Assembly: GCA_006226375.1 (NCBI GenBank)
Contig: SBHC01000007.1
Coordinates: 1-61,859, forward strand
Origin: Deltaproteobacteria bacterium
GTDB lineage: Bacteria; Myxococcota_C; UBA6777
DNA length: 61,859 nt
Reading direction: 5' to 3'
Shown here: in pieces, positions 44,682-53,907 of the stretch
Layout: each line of letters opens with the position of its first letter
Numbering within the stretch: position 1 is the stretch's first letter
The notes under the pieces: model-generated
Told to the model about the DNA's origin: nothing
What the model saw: only the letters and a program-made list of their open reading frames with translations
Databases searched by the model: none
Made by a program: the position numbers and the translations under genes

Positions 44682-45884
44682 TTATTTTTTGGGCTTCTTC
44701 GGGCCGCCACGTTGCTTCATCCGCTGCTTCATTCTCTCTTGCATCAGAATCGACTGCTCTGCTTGCTTGATCAGCTGATGCGCCGGATGGTTGGCAGGAG
44801 CACGATCTCCCATTTCACCGAGGAAGCGACGAAGATACGAGCGTCCCAGCTTGGGCTTGCTCATGAACTTCACATACAAAACGCCAAGGTTGTAGAGCGC
44901 AGCAGGATCGTTTTGCTTCATCTTCAGCAGACGATCTTTGTACACCGACTCTGCAGCCTTCATCCGCTTGTTTGTGCGGAGCGCCACAGCATACGCCAAC
45001 AACGCCTTGCGGTGCCGGGGTCGCAACTTTGCAGCAGCCCCCAAAGAGCGGACCGCTCGGACCTTATCCTGGTATTGAAGCGCCAGAGCGCCGAGGTTCA
45101 TCTGCGCTTCAAAGAGCTTGGGATCCACATTGACAGCCTCACCAAACGCCAACATGGCCAGAGGAAACTTGCGTTGCCCCAAGTAAGCAAGACCACGAAT
45201 GTTCTCCAACTTCGCATCTTTCTTCTTCAGCTTCTCAGCAAGCTCGTACACAAAGTGCACGCTTTTGTACTGCTTTTGCTTGAGATACACGCGAGCAATA
45301 GCGCGGTAAGCCTCAATGTTCTTGTTGTCCTGGCTCAGACACTGACGTGCTTTGGCGAGAGCGTTTTCGTAGTTCCCATTCTCCGTCATGATCGCGGCCA
45401 TGTTCATGAGGATCTTGGGATGCTTCTTCATCTCAGGCTTGAGCGTGATGTATCGCTTCAACATCTCCAATGCGCTGGAAAACTTCCGCAAGCGAAAATA
45501 CACTTGCGCCATCCGGTAGGTGGCTGCAGCATGGCGAGGCTTGACGCGAAGGATATCCGCGAGAAGACCTGCAGCCTGAGCATACTCGCCTCTCTCTTCG
45601 TAGAGAGCTGCCAGATTGTACCGCGCCTGCAACAAGTTGGGCTTTTCTTTCAAAGCCTGTGAGTAAAGTTGGGTCACGCGTACGTAATCCACTTTGCCCG
45701 ATCGTTTGCCAGACTCATGAAGCGAGAGAGCCTCTCGGTAGATGTCTTCTGGGGTTTGTCGTTGTTCAACAACGGGGCGAGGGCGTGGCTGGGTCTTCTT
45801 CACTACGGGTTTGGAGCAACCCCAAAGAAGGAGAGCGCCACAACTGCACAGAATCCAAGATTGCCATCGTCGGAACATCGTCAT
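44682..45884 (-). CDS. gltE: TPR lipoprotein, GltE-like
   Basis: 400 residues from the ATG at 45884; a second ATG two codons later is possible. A lipoprotein signal (LLLWGC, about residue 22) is followed by a Pro/Arg linker and nine or ten TPRs (about 45-375, for example LLQARYNLAALYEERGEYAQAAGLLADILRVKPRH). The C-terminus is basic. It matches the TPR lipoprotein that follows GltD in the Myxococcus gliding operon. Expected location is the outer-membrane inner leaflet, as a scaffold of the Glt complex. It starts 78 bp after the GltD-like stop on the same strand. Confidence 0.8.
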   Translation of the reverse strand: MTMFRRWQSWILCSCGALLLWGCSKPVVKKTQPRPRPVVEQRQTPEDIYREALSLHESGKRSGKVDYVRVTQLYSQALKEKPNLLQARYNLAALYEERGEYAQAAGLLADILRVKPRHAAATYRMAQVYFRLRKFSSALEMLKRYITLKPEMKKHPKILMNMAAIMTENGNYENALAKARQCLSQDNKNIEAYRAIARVYLKQKQYKSVHFVYELAEKLKKKDAKLENIRGLAYLGQRKFPLAMLAFGEAVNVDPKLFEAQMNLGALALQYQDKVRAVRSLGAAAKLRPRHRKALLAYAVALRTNKRMKAAESVYKDRLLKMKQNDPAALYNLGVLYVKFMSKPKLGRSYLRRFLGEMGDRAPANHPAHQLIKQAEQSILMQERMKQRMKQRGGPKKPKK

Positions 45885-45962
45885 TCTCGTATCTATCCTC
45901 ACTGAACCAGAAAGCAAAAGAGGAGGAGCACAATGCCCACTCCTCTCCAAGGAACATTTTGA

Positions 45963-48900
45963 TTATCGGGAACCGAGAAGCGGACCTGCTGGCGGATTTC
46001 CGGACTTATTGCCCTTACCAGCGGGCGTTGCCGGGTTCGCTGGGGGAGCAGGTGGCGGAGTCGCCGGCGCAGGCAAAGCACCCATCGTCTGCTTGGTAAA
46101 CGAGAAGTCCGACGACGCCAACGCTCGCCGCAAAGCCCAACCAATCTCCATCGAACGCGGGTACTCGTACGGCTTCAATTTACGAAGCTGGTTCAAGGCC
46201 GCGGTCGTCCAACGGTTGTACACACGAAGTTGGTGCCCTGTGTTCAAGCATCGCTTGTAAAACTTGGCAGCCTTCTCTTCTTGAGGCGTTGCGGCTTCCT
46301 GCAGCTTCATCTTGTAAGCTTCTTTGGCTCGCTCAACCTGACGATCGACCAAAGCCTTGATCTTGGGCTTCCGCATGAAAACATACAAGGCTCGTCGAGG
46401 CACTCCCTTGCTCAGAAGAAGACGCTTGACAGCCTTGACAACATTGGGTCGCAGATTTGGAACCGGCGCGTTCAAGAAGAACTTGGAGTAGTCGAGGAAC
46501 AAGTCTCCGGCTCGGTACAAGGCAGCAACACCCCACTCTCCCTGGCGATAAGCCACAACACGTTCGTACGCCTTGTAAGCTTTCACCAAGGCTTTCTCTT
46601 TCTTGGCAAGAAGCTTGGTCATACGCTTTTGCGACATGTTCTTGCCAGGGCGGATCTTGGTGTAGTCCGCAAACAGCTTCTCCGCGTCGAGGAAGCGCAC
46701 ATGGGCTGCGGCGTACCCAGCTTTGGGGTACTTCTTCTTTTGGGTCGAAGGCAACGTATCGTAGGCCCGAGGGATTCTCTTGAGAATTTGCATGGCCTTA
46801 CGACGAGAGCCCAGCCGTTGCAGCGAAATGGCATGCTCATAGCGAGCATGGAGACGCTGAGGATAGGGACCCAATCTCTTGCGATCAAAGGTCTCCATCA
46901 TCCGGCTGTATTTCCGGGTCTGGCCTTGGGCTTTGTACATATCAGCGAGGCGGAAGTACAACGCCACAAACTTCTTCGGCTGGCTCCTCTTGAACTTCCG
47001 ATCCCCAAGCAGCTGTCGGTACAACCGAATGGCTTTCTGGTTTTCCCCAAGCACTTCCATGAAGAGAGCGCTTTGCACTCGGGCGTTGATGGCTTTGGTA
47101 TCACGAGGATACTTCTCAGCAAACATGGAGTAGAAGCGAGAGGCCTGCTTGAAGTTCGCGCGAGACGCGTAAATGTCCGCCATTTCAAGGACCGAACGCT
47201 TCACAAAGCGAGAACGGGGGTACCGCTCAATCAACTTTCGACGAATGGCCAGCGCTTGCTCAGGACGTTTGCACTTCGATTCGTTGATCGACGCATTGTA
47301 CAGGGCCAGAGCAGCCAGACGTTTGTTGTCGGGGAATTCGTTGGCAAACTTAGAGAAGCATTTCGCAGCATCACAAGGCTTCTTCTGCTCTTTCTCAATC
47401 TTGCTACAGATCTTGATGCCCGACTGGATGATGATGGAGCGAATTTCACCTTTAAATTTGCGGTTGCCCAACTCAGGCATCCGATAGAACTTCCACGACC
47501 ACTTGTTCAGGTTTGCCCACTCTTCCTTGATGTTGTAGGTATCCAAGATGTAGTGCGCAGCATACATCGCGTATTCGTGCTTTGGATGCCTCTGAACCAA
47601 GAAGTTGAAGCGGGGCAACGCTTCCTTCAGGTGGTTGTAGCGGTAGTAGGTCTGTGCAGCTTTGTAGGCCACGTCAATCGCACGCTCCCCTTTCGGGAAG
47701 TATTTGAGAAACAGAGTCGCAGCCGCCAAGAACTCTTTGGCCAGCTTGGGCAAGGGTCGCTTTTGCAGGTTCTTGCCTTTTCGACCACGGAAACGCACGT
47801 CAGACACATCCATACGACGCATCTTCATCAACTTGTGGTACGCAAGGATCGTGTTGTAACCGGCATCCAAGGAGTACTTGCCTTTGGGATTCAACTTGAG
47901 CGCAACGATATACTCTTTGGCGGCTTCACCATAACGACGAAGCTTGAACAGCAATTCGCCCAACCAGAAGTGCATTTCGTACGATTCTTTCCGGGTACCG
48001 AACGCTCGAAGATACGCACGGTAGAAGGCAATCGCCTCTTGGAAGTAACGACCACTTCGGGTCTTCTGACCTTCGTAGTGACGAAACTGAGCAAACTCTT
48101 TGATTTGCGCACGAATTTCTTTTTCGGCTTCTTTTTGAATCTTGCCACCAGCGCCGCTTTTGCGGAACGCCTTCACCATAGTCACAAGCTTGTTGGTTTG
48201 GCGAATGGTTTCGTCTTTGGACTTAAGGCGGTCCACCGCTTGGGTGATGTACAACTGGTAGTACAAGACGCGAGGAGACTTGGGAGTGATTCCCATCAAA
48301 TCACGATACACCGTAACCACTTTGGGGAATTTACCTTGTTGTCGGTAAAGGGTCCCCAGGTTCCTCAGCATCTTCAGATAGTAACCTTCACCACCTATCT
48401 GGAAGAACCGGGTTTTCGCTTCTGCCGCAGACCCCACCTGACTGTAGGCTAGAACAAGATCGCGTAAGGCCTCCCGCATAAGTTGGATGCGCCGACCCTG
48501 ACTACTGTAACGAGCAGCCTGGCTCTTCGCGTGCTTCACAACCTCAATAAACTTACGCAGGGACAAGGGATAGTTCACCAAGTTGTAGTGACACCATGCA
48601 ACCTTGTACAGCGCAAAGCCGTAGATGGACGAGGTACGATAGTGAAGAACTTGCTGGTAGGAACGGAGCGCGTTACGGACAGCGCCGTTGTTGAAGTAGT
48701 GTTCTCCAAACGCCAGATAAGCATTCGGAATAAAAGGACAAGCAGGATACTCCTTCGCAAACCGAGAGATCATCGTCTTGAAGACCTTCAACGCGGTCTT
48801 CTCTTGGCCCATCTCAAACAAGTTTTTGCCGAGGAAGTAGTAGGTTTGGCAAAGGTTGCGGTAGTCTGGATACTTCTTAATAATCATGAAGTATTGGCGG

Positions 48901-49367
48901 GCAGCTCGCTTCTTGTACAGCTTCGACGTCTGGAACGACTGCTGCTGCAAGCGGGCTTTCTCAGGCCACTCCGGACGACCTCGGTAGTCATCGTACTTGT
49001 GACCGATGAAATCGTAGTACTTGCTATTTTCCCAGTAGTGCTCAGCCAGACGGAAGTACAGGTCAGCGCGCTGGGGAACGGGCGTGCTGTCGATGATCTG
49101 CTTCAGCGTTTGAATCTGCTCGGCAGTCTTTTGCTGCATCCGCTCTTGGGCGAATCGCTCAAAGACAGAGAGTTGCATGGGGCGGCGTTTCTTGGTTGCC
49201 GCCTGTGCTTTTGTGCGTTTCTCGACTTTCTTGATGCGGTACGACTTCTTCCGGGCTTTGAACCCTTTGTGGCGTCGATTGCGCCGATACGAAGCCGCTT
49301 CTGCGATCGTTCCGCCCACAAAGGCAGTGAGCAAGGCGATGGTGATGATCTGGCCGAAAGCTCTCAT
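45963..49367 (-). CDS. gltD: Giant periplasmic TPR protein, GltD (AgmU)-like
   Basis: 1134 residues. The ATG at 49367 overlaps the upstream stop by 4 bp (ATGA); a GTG 12 bp earlier lacks a spaced ribosome-binding site. The signal peptide (about 1-24) is followed by tetratricopeptide repeats over almost the full length (for example RYPRSRFVKRSVLEMADIYASRANFKQASRFYSMFAEKYPRD) and a Pro/Ala-rich C-terminus. Size, repeat type and position before the GltE-like lipoprotein match GltD/AgmU, a periplasmic gliding protein that forms helical or focal assemblies in M. xanthus. It is translationally coupled to the GltC-like gene. Confidence 0.82.
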   Translation of the reverse strand: MRAFGQIITIALLTAFVGGTIAEAASYRRNRRHKGFKARKKSYRIKKVEKRTKAQAATKKRRPMQLSVFERFAQERMQQKTAEQIQTLKQIIDSTPVPQRADLYFRLAEHYWENSKYYDFIGHKYDDYRGRPEWPEKARLQQQSFQTSKLYKKRAARQYFMIIKKYPDYRNLCQTYYFLGKNLFEMGQEKTALKVFKTMISRFAKEYPACPFIPNAYLAFGEHYFNNGAVRNALRSYQQVLHYRTSSIYGFALYKVAWCHYNLVNYPLSLRKFIEVVKHAKSQAARYSSQGRRIQLMREALRDLVLAYSQVGSAAEAKTRFFQIGGEGYYLKMLRNLGTLYRQQGKFPKVVTVYRDLMGITPKSPRVLYYQLYITQAVDRLKSKDETIRQTNKLVTMVKAFRKSGAGGKIQKEAEKEIRAQIKEFAQFRHYEGQKTRSGRYFQEAIAFYRAYLRAFGTRKESYEMHFWLGELLFKLRRYGEAAKEYIVALKLNPKGKYSLDAGYNTILAYHKLMKMRRMDVSDVRFRGRKGKNLQKRPLPKLAKEFLAAATLFLKYFPKGERAIDVAYKAAQTYYRYNHLKEALPRFNFLVQRHPKHEYAMYAAHYILDTYNIKEEWANLNKWSWKFYRMPELGNRKFKGEIRSIIIQSGIKICSKIEKEQKKPCDAAKCFSKFANEFPDNKRLAALALYNASINESKCKRPEQALAIRRKLIERYPRSRFVKRSVLEMADIYASRANFKQASRFYSMFAEKYPRDTKAINARVQSALFMEVLGENQKAIRLYRQLLGDRKFKRSQPKKFVALYFRLADMYKAQGQTRKYSRMMETFDRKRLGPYPQRLHARYEHAISLQRLGSRRKAMQILKRIPRAYDTLPSTQKKKYPKAGYAAAHVRFLDAEKLFADYTKIRPGKNMSQKRMTKLLAKKEKALVKAYKAYERVVAYRQGEWGVAALYRAGDLFLDYSKFFLNAPVPNLRPNVVKAVKRLLLSKGVPRRALYVFMRKPKIKALVDRQVERAKEAYKMKLQEAATPQEEKAAKFYKRCLNTGHQLRVYNRWTTAALNQLRKLKPYEYPRSMEIGWALRRALASSDFSFTKQTMGALPAPATPPPAPPANPATPAGKGNKSGNPPAGPLLGSR

Positions 49368-51070
49368 GGTTTGCGACACTCCCCTTTGATGCGGTAGCGG
49401 TAGTAACCAAGCTCGTCAACCCAGTACTCACCTTGGAAAGGCCAGTACACAAAGTCTTCGTGCACCGCGACCGAAAATTTGTTGCGCTTGCGTCGGTTGC
49501 GAGAACGCATCCGGAAGCTCCCTTTTTGCTGTGCCGATTTCCGCAACAGCACTTTCTCCTTGCTGATCGTCTCGTAGCGGATTTTGTAAGCAAGACCAAC
49601 GTTGTACTGCAACTCTGTCACAACTTCGAGGAATCGTCGCCGAGCGTAGTTACCTGCCGCAAGAACCATTTGCTGACGACGCTGCTTCATCAACGTTTGC
49701 AGCTCGCGAGCCAGGCGAGACTGACGCCAAACCGCTCCAGCCTGACGAAGCAGACCGATCTCGCGCTCCAACAACTTGATGGAAGTAAACATCCCTCGAA
49801 GGATCTTATCCTTGAAGGTTAGTTTGAGAATCTGCTGGAACCTTTGGTTGCTGTCGTCACCATCCAACCCCTGCACTGACTCCTGGTTTCGCAGCTCCAA
49901 CAACGCCCCGTACAGTTTCGGTGGCGTGGGATAGCGCCGAAGGAATCCACGCAGCGTGTTTTGCAGCGGACGATACCGGGTCAGATACCCCTTGATAATC
50001 TTTTTGACATCCTTGTAGCGACATCGTTCAAAAAAACTAATCGCACGCATGATACCGACTTCAGGAAAGTATTCGTTCCGGAAGTAGGGAGAATCCAAGG
50101 TGTGCAACAAACCCAAGGTGTTGTCGTAGCGGTTACGTCGGAGATAAGCCCAAGCACTCTCGTACAAGGAATCCAACCAGCGCTTGCTGTTCCGCGCGAT
50201 CGCTTTGTAGTATCGGATGGCTCCCCGAAAATGTTTCGCCTCATAGTGGATTCGTGCCAGACCTAGCACCGCGAGTTCAATGATATTTTGCCGAACCTTC
50301 AGGTCATTGATGCGGAGAGCAGAGCGTCCACAAAGCCGGAACCGCTCGGCCGCCAGCTTGCGAAAGTATCCTGCGCGATCCGAACGAGGCTTGGCCGCCT
50401 GGGTGTAGATCGCCGCGATGATGTATTGGGCTCGTGAGTAGTACAGAGGGCTTCGCTTCGAGACCTTGAGAAGGACGCGTTCTGCGTAGCGAAGTCGCTG
50501 TCCCAAAGGTAGCTTCCTGTTTCGGAAGTAATAACGACCCAGCAAGAACAGAAGCTCGTCGCGGTACTTGCGCGGCAAGTCGCTCATCCGAAACTTCGTA
50601 AGCTTTCCAAGGAAGGAAAGATCCTGCAACACCCGGCTAATCTTAATCAGGTAGACCAGCGAGTTCCTGTATTGGAGGTGCGCCGGGCCTGCGGTGATGA
50701 TTCGGGTGAAGTAATGAGAGGCAGAGCGGTAGTAACCCATGCGGAACAGCGACAACGCGAGGAGGTACTCAGCCTGCGCACGCCAACGGGAGGCTCCCAT
50801 GCGCTGAACGACGCGAGCAAACTTCAAGCTCGCAGCGGCAAAGTTCCCTTGGGAGTAAAAGCGGTTCCCCTGGACCACCAGCTTGCGGCCACCTCGGCCA
50901 CCGACACGAATGGTGCCAAAGGTAAAGCCCCGGCGTCGCGGAGGGGGTCGATCTTTCGGCTTCTCAAAGATATCCAACTGGGCCCAGGCAACTTTCGCCG
51001 CACCGAGACCGGTCCCGAAAGTCATTCCGAGCGTTGCCAACGCCATAACCAACCAACGACCGTTTCTCAT
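49364..51070 (-). CDS. gltC: Periplasmic TPR protein, GltC-like
   Basis: 568 residues from the ATG at 51070 (AGAGGGGA upstream). Signal peptide about 1-30 (ending AWAQ). The mature protein is basic and consists of TPR-like helical repeats (about 60-430, for example GNRFYSQGNFAAASLKFARVV), then a helical C-terminal region (KEKVLLRKSAQQKG) ending WVDELGYYRYRIKGECRKP. In M. xanthus the M1 cluster encodes barrels GltA and GltB with TPR protein GltC. Here a barrel gene lies 97 bp upstream and the GltD-like gene overlaps the end by 4 bp, which favours GltC. Confidence 0.72.
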   Translation of the reverse strand: MRNGRWLVMALATLGMTFGTGLGAAKVAWAQLDIFEKPKDRPPPRRRGFTFGTIRVGGRGGRKLVVQGNRFYSQGNFAAASLKFARVVQRMGASRWRAQAEYLLALSLFRMGYYRSASHYFTRIITAGPAHLQYRNSLVYLIKISRVLQDLSFLGKLTKFRMSDLPRKYRDELLFLLGRYYFRNRKLPLGQRLRYAERVLLKVSKRSPLYYSRAQYIIAAIYTQAAKPRSDRAGYFRKLAAERFRLCGRSALRINDLKVRQNIIELAVLGLARIHYEAKHFRGAIRYYKAIARNSKRWLDSLYESAWAYLRRNRYDNTLGLLHTLDSPYFRNEYFPEVGIMRAISFFERCRYKDVKKIIKGYLTRYRPLQNTLRGFLRRYPTPPKLYGALLELRNQESVQGLDGDDSNQRFQQILKLTFKDKILRGMFTSIKLLEREIGLLRQAGAVWRQSRLARELQTLMKQRRQQMVLAAGNYARRRFLEVVTELQYNVGLAYKIRYETISKEKVLLRKSAQQKGSFRMRSRNRRKRNKFSVAVHEDFVYWPFQGEYWVDELGYYRYRIKGECRKP

Positions 51071-51167
51071 ATCGTCCCCTCTTCGCCATACCAAGCGGGG
51101 TTGTAATTCCTGAAAAGCTTACCGATCTGCCTGCGGCACACCGGACGAAAACCCTGGACTTAAGCCA

Positions 51168-51914
51168 TCAAGGTTCTCGTTCGAACGTATACACCGGTTT
51201 CACCGGGAAGAAGAAACTCAAACCAACAGTCAGAAAGAGACTATGCGTCAAAACGCCAACCTGAGCACCGTCGTTGTTGGCAAAGGTTTGGCTAAAGATG
51301 ATGTCTTGAACTTCGACTCGCATCGAGAACCACTTGGTGAAGAGGAAACGCCAACCTCCACCAAAACTTACACCCGCCATGTGAGACAGCTGCCCACCTG
51401 GCCGACTCGCGTTGATGTAACCACCACCCGCGAAGATGTAGAAATCAAAGTCCACAACACTCTTGCCCACTGCAAACTTGCCAATAAAAGGACTCCATAC
51501 GAAGTGACCTGTGGCAAACATCTGTGGACGGCTTAGGGTTGGATTAAACTTGTCAGTTGAGGTTTGGCCTGAGCCGGGCTGCAGCAGGGCTTCCTGGCCA
51601 GAGGCGCGAAGGTCCGCGACCAAACCGGTCAACATCGAGAACGCGTACGAGAAGCGCAAGTCAAACGCCAGCCCTTCAGTGATGTGGTAGGTGTACACCA
51701 GACCCACATTCATCAACTGGACAAAGTTGTCATTGAGGCCCACCGAAAAAACAGGGGTCAACTCATGACGACGTTTCTTGGTGACTGGCTTCTTCTGGAA
51801 CACGTCGATACGATCTCGTTTGAGAGGTGCACTGTGCACCACAGGACTGCCCAACAACACAGCGGCCCAGGCCATCAAACCGATCCAAACATACGAACAA
51901 TTGGAATTGTGCAA
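51168..51914 (-). CDS. Outer-membrane beta-barrel protein of the gliding cluster (GltA/GltB-like)
   Basis: 248 residues from a TTG start with GAGGTG eight bases upstream; an ATG at codon 14 is possible. Signal peptide about 1-28 (ending VHSA). The mature chain has amphipathic strands rich in Gly and aromatic residues (GLVYTYHITEGLAFDLRFSYAF, FYIFAGGGYINAS, FSMRVEVQDIIF, LTVGLSFFFPV), typical of a porin-like barrel of about eight to ten strands. Next to a GltC-like gene this fits GltA or GltB. It presumably holds the complex in the outer membrane. The two barrels cannot be told apart without alignment. Confidence 0.75.
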   Translation of the reverse strand: MHNSNCSYVWIGLMAWAAVLLGSPVVHSAPLKRDRIDVFQKKPVTKKRRHELTPVFSVGLNDNFVQLMNVGLVYTYHITEGLAFDLRFSYAFSMLTGLVADLRASGQEALLQPGSGQTSTDKFNPTLSRPQMFATGHFVWSPFIGKFAVGKSVVDFDFYIFAGGGYINASRPGGQLSHMAGVSFGGGWRFLFTKWFSMRVEVQDIIFSQTFANNDGAQVGVLTHSLFLTVGLSFFFPVKPVYTFEREP

Positions 51915-52117
51915 GGCAGCACCTCACTGGTGGTCAGACGCGCGCACAGCGCACTTCACAACAACATTCAACGGGAGAAAAAGTCCACTCGAAACAGAAC
52001 AGGTATCGTTGGTTTGTCAGGGGTTTGACGTATTGAACTTGCTGCAAACTCAGAACCCTTTGCTGCTCCAGGCCACTTCCCGCCTGGGCAAACGAAACAC
52101 ACAGACCTCATAACGTT

Positions 52118-53578
52118 TTATTCGTTCTTGACGACATACACAACCTTCACCTTGTAGCCAGGCTCAATCAACTTGGACGCCTCGCCGCTCAAACGAAGGA
52201 CAGCCCCTTGTGCATCACCCAAAGCTGCCTCCAGCACCCAACCGTTTCCATGGCACTTTTTGTCCGCAGCGCCTGTAAGTGAAACAGCTGCACACAACCC
52301 TCCCCCTGAACAATCATTATCCGAGGTACAAGGAGTATCACTAGCAGGAGCCTTCTCCACTTTGCTGGTGACTTCGTTGTTTTCATTCACAACCTGAACC
52401 AAAACAGACTGGTCGCCAGCCGGCTTTCGTTCCAGATTGATGCGATCAAACGATTGGATGATCAGGCCCGCAAAGTCCAGGAGGGCCGTCTTGAACCCGG
52501 CATCGTTTCCGCAAATGGGGAACCAGTTGGACTCGCCGCCGAACTCTTTGATGATGTCAAACAAGCGGAAACCAGGAGCCACCGTAAACTTGGTGCCGTT
52601 CTCTGTCACGGAGCATCCACCACACTTGGTGGTTTTGGGATCGATATACACACAGCGGTGTTCGACGCTTCCGTTGAAGCACTCAATATCCTTTTGGCAA
52701 CCCCCCTCAGGATCGATAAGAACCTTCTCTTTTTCGTTCTTGTACACCAAGGGGTTCCCGATGATGCCACCCACGACCACTTTGCGGTTCAGACCTTTCA
52801 GGAAGTCGATGTAGCTTTTGACAGGGATCAGGTTTTCCAGTTGACCGCGTTGGGGTTTGCCGTCGTTGCCCAGCTCGGGATCGCCCTGATCGTTGAGCAG
52901 AACTTTGTCGCTGGGGATACGGCAGACGTCCGAGCTGACTTCGTTTTCACGAATGCTTCCGTTGTTGGAGCAGTCGTCTTCGTCACCGACAAAGATGATG
53001 GCGAGGGTCGCACCGTCACGAAGAAAGCCTTCGTTGGGTTTGCCTTTCCCGATCATCTCAGGAGACAGCGCCCTCTTCATCGCGTCCAGAGCCTTCTCGT
53101 AGGAAGTCCCTGTTGTACCGACGATGACGTTCTCTTTGAAGTTCTGGATAACAACAGCCTTACTCATGGTTTGGCCGTTGATGATTTTTACCGTTTTGCC
53201 CTGGAGTCGACCACCTTGTGAGGGGTCGGCCATGTCGGTTGTGATCACGCCGATCTGGTAGTCGTTGATGTCTTTGCTGACCAACTCGTTGATGAAAGCT
53301 TCAAAGTTTCTCTGGAGTTTGGCCTGCTCTTCTTCCATGGAGCCGGAGTTGTCAATGACGAACAGAATGTCAACGGCCTTCACCGCAGCCAGAGACTCCG
53401 TCTTCGTAATTTCGGTGTAGTTTTTGACGACGAGTCGTTTCAGAGGATAGTCGTTGCAGCCTGTCATCAAGGGGATGAAGGCCATACCCATACACAACAA
53501 TGTCACCCCAAAACGGCGCCAAAATCGACGAGCGGACTCTGAAGATCCTTTGCGAGGTTGATGCCTTTGTTCCATCAT
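52118..53578 (-). CDS. cglB: VWA-domain gliding lipoprotein, CglB-like
   Basis: 486 residues from the ATG at 53578 (TAGGGAG upstream). A lipoprotein signal (LMTGC, about residue 37) is followed by a von Willebrand A domain (about 60-360) with the metal-ion-dependent adhesion site DNSGS in VDILFVIDNSGSMEEEQ. The later GDEDDC loop contains additional acidic residues. Several Cys pairs (ECFNGSVEHRC, CGGCS) suggest disulfides. In M. xanthus CglB is the surface VWA lipoprotein that adheres to the substrate and couples to the Glt complex. It is first in the minus-strand cluster, 203 bp before the first Glt-type gene. Confidence 0.78.
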   Translation of the reverse strand: MMEQRHQPRKGSSESARRFWRRFGVTLLCMGMAFIPLMTGCNDYPLKRLVVKNYTEITKTESLAAVKAVDILFVIDNSGSMEEEQAKLQRNFEAFINELVSKDINDYQIGVITTDMADPSQGGRLQGKTVKIINGQTMSKAVVIQNFKENVIVGTTGTSYEKALDAMKRALSPEMIGKGKPNEGFLRDGATLAIIFVGDEDDCSNNGSIRENEVSSDVCRIPSDKVLLNDQGDPELGNDGKPQRGQLENLIPVKSYIDFLKGLNRKVVVGGIIGNPLVYKNEKEKVLIDPEGGCQKDIECFNGSVEHRCVYIDPKTTKCGGCSVTENGTKFTVAPGFRLFDIIKEFGGESNWFPICGNDAGFKTALLDFAGLIIQSFDRINLERKPAGDQSVLVQVVNENNEVTSKVEKAPASDTPCTSDNDCSGGGLCAAVSLTGAADKKCHGNGWVLEAALGDAQGAVLRLSGEASKLIEPGYKVKVVYVVKNE

Positions 53579-53907
53579 TGGCTCCCTAAAATCTAATCGT
53601 TGCGGAAACCCTCTCCAGCCCGAGGATCGGAGAAGGATGAAGCGCATACGCAGTGTGGGAAAGACAGGCGGCAGCGAGGCCATACAAGTCCTCCCATCAT
53701 ACATGGCAAATCATTGTAAACCATCCCCATGGAATTGACAAGCAGTCCTATGGGGATTGCAGGGAAACAAGAAAACAGCCATTCCAACATGTTGCAGACC
53801 TTCACCCTCTGTTAGGAGAGGTACATTCATCAGGCTTGACGTGCCCATTAACACTTCCTATGGTAGCGGCACACAGCACAGCCCGTTGATCCCGAAAAGG
53901 AAAACAA
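53579..53907. other. Divergent promoter region between gliding cluster and GTPase operon
   Basis: About 330 bp separating the CglB-like gene (minus) from the GTPase operon (plus). No gene is supported here. Both transcription units must start in it. I could not identify promoter boxes with confidence. Confidence 0.5.

Noticed and set aside
46230-48452. 740-codon plus-strand frame opposite the GltD-like gene
   Set aside because: Mirror frame of a Lys/Arg/Tyr-rich TPR gene; no signal or motif of its own, whereas the minus strand has signal peptide, TPRs and start overlap.
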